Positions 8,270-17,728 of a stretch of 64,000 nucleotides of DNA are shown in pieces. The notes under the pieces were generated by a model. That model saw nothing but the letters and a program-made list of their open reading frames with translations, ran no database searches and had not been told where the DNA came from. The position numbers and the translations under genes were made by a program. The DNA lies in assembly GCF_001510665.1 (NCBI RefSeq), contig NZ_LMTI01000006.1:57384-121383 (forward strand), read 5' to 3'. The first letter of the stretch is position 1, and every line of letters begins with the position of its first letter. This DNA is from Bacillus sp. FJAT-27445 (GTDB lineage: Bacteria; Bacillota; Bacilli; Bacillales; Cytobacillaceae).

Positions 8270-8992
8270 ATGAAAACAGATCCCAGGACATCAATCATTG
8301 AAGGGAACAAGCACAATTACACCAACCAGGGCTTCGAGGCCAGGTTGGAGAACAAAATGAAGGTAACATCGGCGAATCTTATCCGCTGGTCAGGCTTAGC
8401 AGCTATGGTGGCAGGTATCCTTTATATTGGCATTCAGCTGATCCATCCACCTGACAATCTTTCGTCAGTGATTACGGGGGCTGGGGCAATGGCATCCTAC
8501 TTGACCATCGCCATGGCCCTATTGGCTCTTATCGGTACGCTGGGAATCTACGCAAGACAAGTGAGCGAAGCAGGTTGGATTGGTTTAATTGGCTTATTCC
8601 TTTTTAGTCTTTTTTGGATAGCCACGACAGTCTTTACATTCGCTGAAGCCTTTATCTTACCATTGGTGGCAGCAGACGCACCAAAGTTTGTGGAGGGCTT
8701 CTTGGGGATTTTCAGTGGGTACGAAAGCGAGGTTAACCTTGGATTCCTCCCAGCATTTGGGCGGTTAGGAGCTTTACTGTATATTCTTGGCGGCCTACTG
8801 TTTAGTATTGCTACGCTCCGCGCCGGCATCCTGCCTCGATGGGCGGCTGGCGTGCTTGCCTTCGGGGCCTTAGCGCCATTGACAGCATCGTTACTCGGAC
8901 ACCCGCTTGATCGGATATTGGCGGTACCGATGGGACTGGCTCTAATTTTTCTAGGATATGCGCTCTTGTTTGAAAAGCGAAAGAAAATCTAG
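8270..8992 (+). CDS. Multi-pass membrane protein (DUF4386-like)
   Basis: The protein has about 240 residues: a hydrophilic N-terminus of about 40 residues, then six or so membrane helices beginning IRWSGLAAMVAGILYIGIQLI. The general plan resembles DUF4386-type or small stress-related membrane proteins, but I cannot fix the family. The start chosen is ATG 8270, seven bases after AAAGGAG; an upstream TTG at 8246 has no ribosome site and overlaps the previous gene. It is co-transcribed with the 93-residue protein gene. Confidence 0.7.
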   Translation: MKTDPRTSIIEGNKHNYTNQGFEARLENKMKVTSANLIRWSGLAAMVAGILYIGIQLIHPPDNLSSVITGAGAMASYLTIAMALLALIGTLGIYARQVSEAGWIGLIGLFLFSLFWIATTVFTFAEAFILPLVAADAPKFVEGFLGIFSGYESEVNLGFLPAFGRLGALLYILGGLLFSIATLRAGILPRWAAGVLAFGALAPLTASLLGHPLDRILAVPMGLALIFLGYALLFEKRKKI

Positions 8993-9169
8993 GCTTCCAT
9001 CCAGTCACGCCAAACAGAAGTTAAATTAAGTTCGTTGGAAAGTGGAAGAATTGAACAAGTGGCTATACCGCCGCTCATTGCTTCTAGATAGCACTCTATC
9101 AATAAACAATGTAACCCGTTCTCTTAAACAAAGCACCACGCAAATTCTTTCAAGGAGTTGAATTTAATA

Positions 9170-9940
9170 GTGAGTGTCTACGATAAAGATCAAGCCCCCA
9201 ATGTGCCTGAGCGCAAAGAGCTAGGGAAACCTACATCTCAGAAAATAAAAGCACCTGCAAAAGAAGTTTCGGCAAAGTGGCTCGTCGCTGCACTCCTCTT
9301 TCTGAGTGCACCTCCGCTCGCTGCTGGAGTATTCCGCCTATCAGTGCTGGCTAGTGGAGCTGAAATAACGCTGACCAACGAACGGTTCTTTGCGGTGACT
9401 TTACCGGTAGTGCTGCATATCTTGTGCTCCATCGTGTATGCGATATTGGGTGCATTCCAATTCGCAACTGGTTTCAGGCGACGTAGGCCTGGTTGGCATC
9501 GCGCTACTGGTTTGCTCTTGGTTTTATGCGGACTAATGGTTGGGATTTCAGGACTGTGGATGACCCTGTTCTATCCCCGTGTGGACGGTACTGGTGAGCT
9601 GCTGCTTTATATTTTCCGGCTCATGTTTGGGTCGGCCATGGTCGTGTCTATCCTTCTCGGCTTTGCCGCAATCCGGCGAGGGCAGGTGGTTCAGCACGGC
9701 GCATGGATGATACGTGGCTATGCGATCGGGCTTGGTGCGGGTACACAGGTGTTGACACTATTGGCTGGGGAAATAATTGCTGGCCCGCCAAGTGAGCTCA
9801 GCGAAGCCCTACTGATGGGTGCAGGATGGGTAATTAACCTCATCGTTGCCGAATGGGCAATCCGCAAGAGGTCAGCCCACGAGCTCGCACGACATCAACC
9901 GATTCTTCCTATCAGTAAAAAAACTGAAGGAAGCTACTAA
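9170..9940 (+). CDS. DUF2306 (cytochrome b561-like fold) membrane protein
   Basis: This protein of about 256 residues has several membrane helices and the conserved histidines of the DUF2306 group: HILCSIVYAILGAFQF, then W-H-R-A-T-G, then VVQHGAWMIRGYAIGLGAGTQ. These can coordinate haem in related folds, but no function is established. An AAGGAG site favours either TTG 9158 or GTG 9170; I prefer GTG 9170 because TTG abuts the site. It follows the other membrane protein gene by 177 bases. The MalT-like regulator may control the whole group; that is contextual inference. Confidence 0.75.
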   Translation: MSVYDKDQAPNVPERKELGKPTSQKIKAPAKEVSAKWLVAALLFLSAPPLAAGVFRLSVLASGAEITLTNERFFAVTLPVVLHILCSIVYAILGAFQFATGFRRRRPGWHRATGLLLVLCGLMVGISGLWMTLFYPRVDGTGELLLYIFRLMFGSAMVVSILLGFAAIRRGQVVQHGAWMIRGYAIGLGAGTQVLTLLAGEIIAGPPSELSEALLMGAGWVINLIVAEWAIRKRSAHELARHQPILPISKKTEGSY

Positions 9941-10014
9941 AGAGTGAGTTGTTTTCAATTTATTCAATTCATTCGCATGAAACTAATGGAAAATCACGAA
10001 TTGGAGGAACAATA

Positions 10015-11001
10015 ATGAAGGCGATTGTGTACACAAAGTATGGTCCCCCCGAGGTTCTTCAACTAAAAGAAGTTGAAAAACCTGTTCCTAAAGAAAATGA
10101 AATACTGGTTAAGGTAAAGGCGACAACAGTTTCAGTAGCAGATATTCGAACACGTGCTTTTGTAGTTCCACCAGGATTTTGGCTACCTGCTCGAATCGCA
10201 TTAGGTTTTAGAAAACCGAAAAAAGAAATTTTGGGGATGGAATTAGCAGGTGTAGTCGAATCAGTAGGAAAAGCTGTCAAACTGTTTAAAAAAGGTGATC
10301 TTGTTTTTGCAGCATCCCTAGTGGGTTTTGGTGCTTATGCCGAGTATAAGTGTCTACCTGAAGAAGGGCCAGTAACTCTTATACCTTCTAATATATCTTA
10401 TGAGGAAGCCGCTGCTATCCCAATTGGGGCACGTGCAGCATTATTTCATCTTAGAAAAGCGAACATTGAGAGTGGTCAAAAAGTTCTTATCTATGGTGCT
10501 TCAGGAAGTGTAGGAAGTTATGCTGTACAGATTGCCAAACATCTCGGAGCAAAAGTTACAGGGGTTTGCAGTACCACGAATACGGCATTGGTAAAATCTA
10601 TTGGAGCCGACAAAGTAATTGATTACACGAAGGAAGACTTTTCAAATAAAGGTGAGAGTTACGATGTTATCTTTGACACAGTAGGTAAGAGTTCGTTTTC
10701 AGCTTGTATGAGATCGCTAAAAAAGGATGGAACCTATATAAATATTGCTGTAGTATTACCAAATGTTCGAATGCTTTGGACTAAATTGACAAGCAGCAAG
10801 AAATTCATTTTTGGTCAAAATTCACCTGAAACTCCAGAAGCACTGGAATACCTAAAAGAACTTGTAGAAACTGGTCAGTTAAAAGTGGTCATTGATAGAT
10901 ACTTTCAGTTTGAGGAGATAGTTGAAGCTCATAGATATGTTGAGAAGGGACATAAGAGGGGAAATGTAGTCATAAAATTTGGGACAAAACAACAATCTTA
11001 A
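10015..11001 (+). CDS. Zinc-free medium-chain dehydrogenase/quinone oxidoreductase
   Basis: This is a 328-residue NAD(P)-dependent oxidoreductase of the MDR superfamily. It has an N-terminal GroES-like domain (KAIVYTKYGPPEVLQLKEV) and a Rossmann motif YGASGSVGSYAVQIAKHLGA at about 160-180. The catalytic zinc cysteines of true alcohol dehydrogenases are absent, which fits the quinone oxidoreductase branch. Such enzymes reduce quinones or enones with NADPH. ATG 10015 has GGAGGAAC just upstream, and an earlier in-frame start at 9949 has none. Its AT-rich composition differs from the preceding genes, so it may be a separate acquisition. Confidence 0.88.
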   Translation: MKAIVYTKYGPPEVLQLKEVEKPVPKENEILVKVKATTVSVADIRTRAFVVPPGFWLPARIALGFRKPKKEILGMELAGVVESVGKAVKLFKKGDLVFAASLVGFGAYAEYKCLPEEGPVTLIPSNISYEEAAAIPIGARAALFHLRKANIESGQKVLIYGASGSVGSYAVQIAKHLGAKVTGVCSTTNTALVKSIGADKVIDYTKEDFSNKGESYDVIFDTVGKSSFSACMRSLKKDGTYINIAVVLPNVRMLWTKLTSSKKFIFGQNSPETPEALEYLKELVETGQLKVVIDRYFQFEEIVEAHRYVEKGHKRGNVVIKFGTKQQS

Positions 11002-11219
11002 TACACATAACAAATAATTTGCAAAAAGTATTCTATGATAATGCATCCTGTTTGTTGGGTGGTCATTAATGGAAAAATATATTTTCACATATTCCCTTGA
11101 AGAAGGGAGTAAAAATAGCATTTTTTCTAAATTAAGATGGCTGAAATTTGTGAATAACTTTGTCTGGCTGGTTCATTGGTAGGAGAAATCTAGATAGTAG
11201 ATTTAGGGGGATTATTAGC

Positions 11220-13151
11220 ATGCGTAGACTTGTGAGAAAAAAGATTGTTTCAATTGTTTTGAGTTTGATAGTATTGGTTTCTATTTTTTTTTCATGGCCC
11301 GTAACTTCATGGGCTGCGAAGGCACCAATCTCTAAATCGGAAAATACGACCCCTTCAGGAATTCCGATCTCTGGCCTGGAAGGTTTTGTTGACAATTATA
11401 TGAAAGACTATATTGGAAAAACAACAATAGGGGCCGCAATTGTCATTTTAAAAGATAATCAAATTGTTTTGTCTAAGGGTTATGGGGATGCTGATATTGA
11501 AAAAAATATCCCTGTTGATCCCCAGAAAACTGTGTTTGAATGGGGGTCAATCAGTAAACTGTTTGTCTGGACATCTGTTATGCAGCTGGTGGAGCAAGGG
11601 AAAATCGATTTAAATGAAGATATTCGCAACTATTTGCCAGAGGGATTTTTGACAAAGCTGAAATATGATTCTCCTATTACAATGTTAGACTTGATGCATC
11701 ATACTGCTGGATTCGAGGATTATATCTTTGAGTTAGGCTATTCATCACCGGATAAGGTCAAGCCCTTAGAAGAAGGATTAAAGCTGGCCGAACCGGTACA
11801 GGTGTATAAACCTGGTGATGTTGTAGCGTATTCTAACTTTGGTGCCTCTCTTGCAGCATATATAGTTGAGCGTCTCACCGGACAGGACTTCTATCAATAT
11901 GCTTCGGAACATATTTTTTCAAAAATAGGTAGCCGAAATGCCTCAATACATCCGAAGCTTAGTGACAATATGAAGCTCTTAGAGAACAAGGCTACAGGGT
12001 ACAAACCGAGGGGGCCATCACAATTTAATGAATCCAATCCGTTATATATCTCAATGTATCCCAGTGGTGCAATAAATGGCACTGCGGAAGATTTAGCTAA
12101 ATTTGCCTCAGCGTTAATGCTGAAGGAAGGGGATTCATCCCCACTTTTTCAAAAAAAAGAGACTTTGGATGAATTCTTAACACAAAGCTACAGTGCTAAT
12201 AAAAACATTCCCGGTAATGCCCACGGATTTTGGGAATACGCGGGCCAAAAGAGGGGCCTTACACACAGAGGGAATACAGAGGCTTTCTCTAGCAACTTCC
12301 ATATTGTTCCAGAAGAAAACTTTGCTGTGATTATACTGACAAATCAAACAGGAGAAGTGGATATTCGCTACGGCTTAACGAATGAATTGGTTGGGGAGGA
12401 GCCTGTCTCAGTTGCGGTTTCAAATGAAAACATGCCAGATGCCTCAGAACTTGAAGGAACGTATACGCCTGCCCAAAGAACGTATCATGGTTTTCTAAAC
12501 TTCTATTATGAATTGCTTTCATTAAAAATTACCGCTGTTAGTGATCATGAAATCCAACTGGACGCGTTAGGATCAAGCGCCAATTATATTCAAACAAGTC
12601 CTTATGTATATAAAAAAATAAAAGGTCATACGTTATTTTCTACTATTGGGCCCATATACTTTCATGTGAAAAATGGGAAAGTAACGCAAATTTCCGCCTC
12701 TACTTCAGATTATTTGCCGGTATCTACAGGGAAATCAACGCCATTTCTGATTATTCATTTAATTTTAGCGATTCTTTGTGTGGTGTATTTAATCATTTCG
12801 CCTTTTGTTTTGCTTTTCCAGGAAATCCAGCGGAGAAAAAAGAAACATCCTGCATCACCTCTGCAAAGGTGGAATAGCATTTTAATTTTAACAGGGACAG
12901 CAATCGTCATAAACAATTTCGTATTGGTAGCTAGAATGCTTATGGTTAGTTTACGGGGTTATTCGGAAATTGTAGGACATATTATGATAAATTATGGATT
13001 AACTGCTCTAGGTGTCGTATCGATTGTCTTTATGCTGGTAAAAGGACAAAAAACGGAGTTAACTAAATCACAAAAATTCTACTATATATTATCAGTGGCC
13101 ATGTTCCTTATTCTCATCTTCCTGTTGATTGTTTGGCAGTTTTATAGATAG
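11220..13151 (+). CDS. Membrane serine hydrolase (beta-lactamase/PBP4* family)
   Basis: The protein has about 643 residues. The signal peptide is MRRLVRKKIV followed by a hydrophobic run ending near W31-A. The extracellular beta-lactamase-fold domain has SxxK as S110-ISK, a YSN motif in VVAYSNFGA, and HRG in THRGNTEA replacing KTG. Four membrane helices lie at the C-terminus (from about residue 515). This is the FmtA/PBP4*-like class C architecture common in Bacillaceae; members hydrolyse D-amino-acid esters or peptides rather than most beta-lactams. An AGGGGG site supports ATG 11220. It has no obvious operon partners. Confidence 0.9.
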   Translation: MRRLVRKKIVSIVLSLIVLVSIFFSWPVTSWAAKAPISKSENTTPSGIPISGLEGFVDNYMKDYIGKTTIGAAIVILKDNQIVLSKGYGDADIEKNIPVDPQKTVFEWGSISKLFVWTSVMQLVEQGKIDLNEDIRNYLPEGFLTKLKYDSPITMLDLMHHTAGFEDYIFELGYSSPDKVKPLEEGLKLAEPVQVYKPGDVVAYSNFGASLAAYIVERLTGQDFYQYASEHIFSKIGSRNASIHPKLSDNMKLLENKATGYKPRGPSQFNESNPLYISMYPSGAINGTAEDLAKFASALMLKEGDSSPLFQKKETLDEFLTQSYSANKNIPGNAHGFWEYAGQKRGLTHRGNTEAFSSNFHIVPEENFAVIILTNQTGEVDIRYGLTNELVGEEPVSVAVSNENMPDASELEGTYTPAQRTYHGFLNFYYELLSLKITAVSDHEIQLDALGSSANYIQTSPYVYKKIKGHTLFSTIGPIYFHVKNGKVTQISASTSDYLPVSTGKSTPFLIIHLILAILCVVYLIISPFVLLFQEIQRRKKKHPASPLQRWNSILILTGTAIVINNFVLVARMLMVSLRGYSEIVGHIMINYGLTALGVVSIVFMLVKGQKTELTKSQKFYYILSVAMFLILIFLLIVWQFYR

Positions 13152-13255
13152 ACTTGTTTAATTTGATTGTGAAGGACCTTTACAGTATGCGTGTACGGAG
13201 TTATTCATACGGATAATATAAGTGCTTGCAAAGTCGAACCGGAGGATAGTTTTTG

Positions 13256-13828
13256 ATGATTGATAAAATATTTAGTGATTTTCCGAGCTTAGAAACCGCA
13301 AGGCTAAAACTTAGAAAGATAACTTTAGATGATGTAGAAGATATGTATTCATACTGTTCTGATGAGGAAGTACCAAAGTATGCTTCTTGGAATGCTCACA
13401 GTTCTTTAGCAGAAACAAAGGAGAAAATTGAACGGGTAATAAATCAATGGGAAAATAAGAATTTGGTTCATTGGGGTATCGAATATAAAGAAAACAGAAA
13501 ATTGATTGGTACCATTGAATTTGTCACATGGGATGCACAACATAAAGTTGCAGAAATCGGATATGCTCTATCTCAGGATTATTGGGGAAAGGGAATCGCC
13601 ACAGAAGCCGCAAGTGAAGTAATAAAGTTCGGCTTTAACAATATGAACTTAGTTCGTATTCAAGCAAGATGTTACTTAGAAAATATCGGTTCGGCACGCG
13701 TAATGGAAAAGGCAAAGATGTCCTTTGAAGGAGTCATTAGAAAAGGGCTGTACGTCAAAGGAAAACATCAAGATTTAAAAATGTATTCAATAATAAGCGA
13801 AGAGTTTTTCCTCCTGAATAAAAGATAG
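13256..13828 (+). CDS. GNAT acetyltransferase, RimJ/RimL type
   Basis: This is a 190-residue acetyl-CoA transferase. The N-terminal 'TARLKLRKITLDDVEDMY' pattern and the acetyl-CoA loop (EIGYALSQDYWGKGIATEAA) are typical of the RimJ/RimL/YdaF branch that acetylates protein N-termini or small amines. The acceptor is unknown. GGAGG lies ten bases before ATG 13256 and seven before an overlapping TTG 13253, so either may start translation. It is a single gene between the serine hydrolase and the DJ-1-like gene. Confidence 0.88.
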   Translation: MIDKIFSDFPSLETARLKLRKITLDDVEDMYSYCSDEEVPKYASWNAHSSLAETKEKIERVINQWENKNLVHWGIEYKENRKLIGTIEFVTWDAQHKVAEIGYALSQDYWGKGIATEAASEVIKFGFNNMNLVRIQARCYLENIGSARVMEKAKMSFEGVIRKGLYVKGKHQDLKMYSIISEEFFLLNKR

Positions 13829-13887
13829 TTATATCGAATCAATGATTTGTAAGAGCCGTAGTAAAGAGGGGGATATCCTGACTTACT

Positions 13888-13915
13888 CCACGGGGTGAGC
13901 CCCGTGGGTTCCCAC
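13888..13915. other. Pair of mutually exclusive hairpins
   Basis: CCACGGGG-TGAG-CCCCGTGG is a perfect 8-bp stem. The last bases can instead form GTGGG-TT-CCCAC. There is no T tract, so this is not a normal terminator. It resembles subterminal hairpins of IS200/IS605-type elements, but no transposase is present. Confidence 0.4.
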
Positions 13916-13982
13916 ATAAGAAAAATTAATAATTGCTTTTTATACTATAGGGGGGTATAGTAATTTTAAGGAGGGTTAATAA

Positions 13983-14594
13983 ATGCTCAAATATAATGTA
14001 GGTATCCTGTTATTTGATTATGTAGATGCTTTAGATTTTACTGGTCCTTATGAAGTTTTTAACTTAACTACTTATAATGATAATGATGTAAAAAAACTCT
14101 TCTCTAACAATTTAGAGGATAAACCTTTTATGGTAAGTACAGTTTCTCATGATGGAAAGCAAATAACGGTACATAACGGGTTAAAAGTAAAGCCTGATTA
14201 TAGTTTTTCTGATGCACCAACATTTGACATCATTATTGTTCCTGGTGGTCCATTAAAAGCATTAAAGTTAGTAGAGAGTAATAAAGAAATAATAACTTGG
14301 ATTGAAAATTATAAAGACAAAATAGTAGCATCTGTGTGTACTGGAGCATTTTTCTTAGCCCAAGCTGGAATTCTTAACGGAAAAAAAGCGACTACAAATC
14401 GGGTAGCTTTAAATTTGTTAGAAAGAAGTTTCCCAGAAGTAGAAGTTATTAAAGGAGTTAAGTATGTAGACGAAGGAAATGTTATTACTTCAGCAGGTAT
14501 ATCCGCAGGAATTCAAATGGCGTTACATGTGGTTAGCAAATTATTTGGCGAAGAGACGGCAAAACGAACTGCTCATACAATTGAATTAGATTAA
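13983..14594 (+). CDS. DJ-1/PfpI (class I glutamine amidotransferase-like) protein
   Basis: This is a 203-residue DJ-1/PfpI-fold protein. The nucleophile elbow is SVCTGAFFLAQAG with cysteine near residue 119, and the front loop FDIIIVPGG is intact. Spacing matches the isonitrile hydratase/AraC-N-terminal-like branch (LLFDYVDALDFTGPYEVF). Reactions vary (isonitrile hydration, glyoxalase III, none), so I leave the activity open. ATG follows AAGGAGG by seven bases. A good terminator follows at 14685. It is monocistronic. Confidence 0.88.
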   Translation: MLKYNVGILLFDYVDALDFTGPYEVFNLTTYNDNDVKKLFSNNLEDKPFMVSTVSHDGKQITVHNGLKVKPDYSFSDAPTFDIIIVPGGPLKALKLVESNKEIITWIENYKDKIVASVCTGAFFLAQAGILNGKKATTNRVALNLLERSFPEVEVIKGVKYVDEGNVITSAGISAGIQMALHVVSKLFGEETAKRTAHTIELD

Positions 14595-14684
14595 GTTGAA
14601 AATATAAGGGGTTCAATAAGAGATTGATGGGAAAAAGAGTGATTCGTATAATTCATATTAACGCTTTAATATACTTGGTGATAA

Positions 14685-14727
14685 AAACGTCTAAACCCTT
14701 GGTACATATGGGTTTGGACGTTTTTTT
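14685..14727 (+). terminator. Rho-independent terminator
   Basis: AAACGTCTAAACCC pairs with GGGTTTGGACGTTT (one wobble) and is followed by a T run. It lies downstream of the DJ-1-like gene. Confidence 0.85.
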
Positions 14728-14870
14728 ATTATATGATAATTAAGGTTAAGAAGGATTAACGCTTTTTGTGTGGTATTTAACAAGATAAGAAAAATATGGA
14801 TTATCGAATAAACGGAAATAAAGCGTTCTTCTGCTGTAAAAAAAGGACTCAAAAAGATAGGGGGAGTTTA

Positions 14871-15734
14871 ATGTTAAATCGTGTCATTCAACAGTTTGGG
14901 CTGCAAATACAATCAATTAACGAGGTTGAGGATTCCCATAGTTCTAATGTCTATAAATGCACTTTGTCTAATGGTGAAAATGTTTTTGTGAAAATTCCAT
15001 ATACCAAGTTGAAATTTCAGCGGGAGTTAGAGGCTTATGAAATATTAAAGGGAAGGGTCTCCATTCCTGAATTGTTGGAGTATTGGCCTGGTGATGAGGA
15101 GTGTCCGGGTGCTTTTTTATTAACTGAATTAAAAGGAAAACCGTTGACCCCTGAGACTTCGCACACAGTAGCTTATCAAGTTGGGGTCCTTCAAGCTGGG
15201 ATGCATTCGATTCAGCCGCCTGCCGGGCAAGAATTAACCGGCATAAAAAATGAATTTGCGAACTGGTCTAATTTTGTTGAACGCCAATTTTATAGTTTTG
15301 CTGAAGATGTAAAGTTGGTATTAGATCCGCGACTATACGAACTAGCCATTAAAAAATTCGAGAAAATGAAAAACCAGCTCCCCTCTCCAGATGGACCGAG
15401 TTTTGTACATATGGATTTCCGTCCTGCAAATATCATTGTTGATGGCGATAAAGTTTCCGGAATCATAGATTTTGAGAGTGTGCGGTTTGGTTCAACAGAA
15501 ATTGATTTCACCAAACTGTATCGTGATTATTTAAGTTTCGATACTGCATTGTATAATTCCTATCGAGAAGGTTATAACAGTATCAGACCATTAATTGATC
15601 TGGAAACTGTGTTGCCTTTTTATCAGTTTACAGATTCCTTCAATAGTATCGGGTGGTGCAAACGCCGGGGAATTGAGAAGAATGCTTTGTTTTTTGAGAA
15701 AAATGTAGCGATTTTAAAGGATTTTTTACTATAA
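14871..15734 (+). CDS. Aminoglycoside phosphotransferase (APH)-family kinase
   Basis: This is a 287-residue small-molecule kinase. The catalytic loop HMDFRPANI (family pattern HxDxxxxN) and the metal motif IIDFES are clear. The N-lobe lysine is in VFVKIPY. APH-family members phosphorylate aminoglycosides, choline, homoserine or fructosamines; nothing shows that this one confers resistance. I start at ATG 14871, five bases after GGGGGAG, rather than the upstream ATG 14796, which lacks a ribosome site. It is a single gene. Confidence 0.85.
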   Translation: MLNRVIQQFGLQIQSINEVEDSHSSNVYKCTLSNGENVFVKIPYTKLKFQRELEAYEILKGRVSIPELLEYWPGDEECPGAFLLTELKGKPLTPETSHTVAYQVGVLQAGMHSIQPPAGQELTGIKNEFANWSNFVERQFYSFAEDVKLVLDPRLYELAIKKFEKMKNQLPSPDGPSFVHMDFRPANIIVDGDKVSGIIDFESVRFGSTEIDFTKLYRDYLSFDTALYNSYREGYNSIRPLIDLETVLPFYQFTDSFNSIGWCKRRGIEKNALFFEKNVAILKDFLL

Positions 15735-15934
15735 AATCTAGGGTAATTATGCACACTACTCATATTAAAGTAAGATACATACACTCACCGATTTACGGCC
15801 TTTTTTATTGAAATTACATTGAGCAGATAGGCATGAAAAACAAAAGTTAGAAAAGAGACATATTTCTTCACAAAATTACCTCCCCTAAAGGATTATAATT
15901 TGTTTAAAATTTCCTTTTGAAAAGGGGCGGAAAA

Positions 15935-16723
15935 ATGAATGAAATCGAGGCTTGGTACGATACTGCTTACGACGAGTGGCAAAGGTTAGAGCGTCATAAA
16001 ATTGAATTTGATATTACCAAACGGTTCCTTGATGATTTTATTAAAGGGGATAATTTAAGCGTTTTTGATATTGGCGGCGGTCCAGGAAGATATGCAATGT
16101 ATTTGGCGGAAAAGGGTCATAAAGTAACTCTTTTGGATTTATCAAGTAAAAATATTGAAGTTGCAAAAAGGAAATCCTTTGAAAAAGGCATATTTTTAGA
16201 AGGGTATATACATGGGAATGCATTAGAATTGGATGAATATCAGGATTCATTCGATCTCATTCTTCTGATGGGACCACTTTATCATTTGACAAAGGAAGCC
16301 GACAGGAGAAAGGCTGTAGAAGGGGCTTTGAGACTATTAAAGCCAAACGGGATAATAATTGCCTCATTTATATCGAGTTATGCTCCTATTCAAGATTCAC
16401 TTTCACACTTATATCCAATTGAATCCGTTCAAGGGTTGCTTGGTTACTTACACTCCGGAGAAAATAAGGATGGAGAAGGCTTTACAACTGCATATTTCAT
16501 CAATCCTGGGGAAGCTAAAGAATTTATGAAAAGCCATGGTTTGAAGGAGTTAATATTTGCAGGGATTGAGAATATTTTAGGATGTAAGGAAAAAGAAATG
16601 AATTTATTGGATGAAAGTGAGTACAGGAAGTGGTTAGAAATTGGTTATCATCTAAGCAGGGATGAAAATCTAATTGGTACAAGCCTGCATCTTTTGTATA
16701 TTGGACGAAAAGAAATAGTGTAG
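15935..16723 (+). CDS. Class I SAM-dependent methyltransferase
   Basis: This is a 262-residue methyltransferase. The SAM-binding motif I is SVFDIGGGPGRYAMYLAEKG and motif II acid is in VTLLDLS. The motif LILLMGPLYHLTKEADR, with 'GPLYHL', is typical of a Bacillus group of small methyltransferases. The substrate is unknown. ATG 15935 is preceded by AAAGGGGCGG, and an earlier TTG at 15917 has no site. It lies alone, convergent with the LysE gene. Confidence 0.88.
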   Translation: MNEIEAWYDTAYDEWQRLERHKIEFDITKRFLDDFIKGDNLSVFDIGGGPGRYAMYLAEKGHKVTLLDLSSKNIEVAKRKSFEKGIFLEGYIHGNALELDEYQDSFDLILLMGPLYHLTKEADRRKAVEGALRLLKPNGIIIASFISSYAPIQDSLSHLYPIESVQGLLGYLHSGENKDGEGFTTAYFINPGEAKEFMKSHGLKELIFAGIENILGCKEKEMNLLDESEYRKWLEIGYHLSRDENLIGTSLHLLYIGRKEIV

Positions 16724-16827
16724 TGCTAAAACCTATGGGTGAATTACTCCTAGCAGGATGACCGCCCTTTTTATTTCCTTCCTTAGTAAACCAGGTTTAG
16801 TTAATTAAGATAGTAACCCCAAAAAAG

Positions 16828-16860
16828 AGACCCCTTGATTTCTAAAAAATCAAAGGGTCT
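16828..16860. terminator. Bidirectional terminator
   Basis: AGACCC-CTTGATTT pairs with AAATC-AAAGGGTCT. A-rich and T-rich flanks on either side fit termination of both the methyltransferase (+) and LysE (-) transcripts. Confidence 0.85.
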
Positions 16861-16874
16861 TATTTAATAGGATT

Positions 16875-17507
16875 CTAATTATGAGCCTTCTCCAAAGCTA
16901 GTTTTGTACCAAAGCCGATCAATATGGTGCCTGTGATTCCTTCAATAATAGTTTGCGTTTTAGGTTTTTTCATAAAAGCACTGATATGATTAATTAAGGA
17001 GACGTAAAGCAAAAACCATACGGCGGTCAGGACAGTATATGTGATGCCCATGATTAAAAACGGGACAAAGGTATTGCTGCCAGCATGAACGAATTGAGGC
17101 AAAAGGGTCAGAAACATGACAGCCACTTTTGGATTGAGGATATCAGTAAGGAACCCTTGTTTGAAACAAGATGAGTTTTGAAAGCGGCTGTTTGTGTCCA
17201 TCTCAACACTAGCTGCTTCATCCTTTTTCCTTAAAGACCATAAGGCTTTAACACCCAGATAAATTAGATAAACCGCACCAACGTATTTAAAGGCAGAAAA
17301 CAACAAGGCCGATTTCACAATGATTGCTGAAATTCCTAATATAGCAGCGGAAGTATGGATAAGAAGGGCAACACAAGTACCGAAAGCTGTTTTAAGGCCA
17401 CCGATTTTTCCGGCTGAAATGGTGTTTTTGGTAACAATGGCAATATCGGGACCGGGCAAAACAATCAAAAACACACACAGCATCAAAAACATAAAAAAAT
17501 TATCCAT
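16875..17507 (-). CDS. LysE/RhtB family amino-acid exporter
   Basis: This is a 210-residue membrane transporter with six predicted helices. The signature opening FLMLCVFLIVLPGPDIAIVTKN contains the conserved P-G-P-D of the LysE/RhtB superfamily, and the second conserved region GFLTDILNPKVAVMFLTLLPQF is intact. Members export amino acids such as lysine, homoserine or threonine; the substrate is not predictable here. It is a single gene, convergent with the methyltransferase, sharing a terminator with it. Confidence 0.9.
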   Translation of the reverse strand: MDNFFMFLMLCVFLIVLPGPDIAIVTKNTISAGKIGGLKTAFGTCVALLIHTSAAILGISAIIVKSALLFSAFKYVGAVYLIYLGVKALWSLRKKDEAASVEMDTNSRFQNSSCFKQGFLTDILNPKVAVMFLTLLPQFVHAGSNTFVPFLIMGITYTVLTAVWFLLYVSLINHISAFMKKPKTQTIIEGITGTILIGFGTKLALEKAHN

Positions 17508-17728
17508 GAAATCAACCCCGATCCAATATAAAATTCTTACTCCGTATTATATAGGAATCGCGTATAGAGTGGAAGCCTGAAACAGGGGACGTACCCACCG
17601 TTTCACACCATAGTATTCACTTCAGACTGGGCATTCCTAAACAAGTAAATCCACTTCCAAATACCCAAAACAATATATAATATTCTAATTGAAGGATTAA
17701 TATGGGTTCGTTAAAAAGGAGTAAGAAG

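Noticed and set aside
9061-9169. Regulatory structure before the DUF2306 gene
   Set aside because: No hairpin, operator or promoter pair stood out.
13888-13907. Terminator of the GNAT gene
   Set aside because: A perfect stem exists but no T tract follows on either strand.
17578-17610. TGAAAC...GTTTCA inverted repeat upstream of the beta-helix gene
   Set aside because: Six-base arms only and not clearly placed as an operator. It resembles common short Bacillaceae intergenic repeats.
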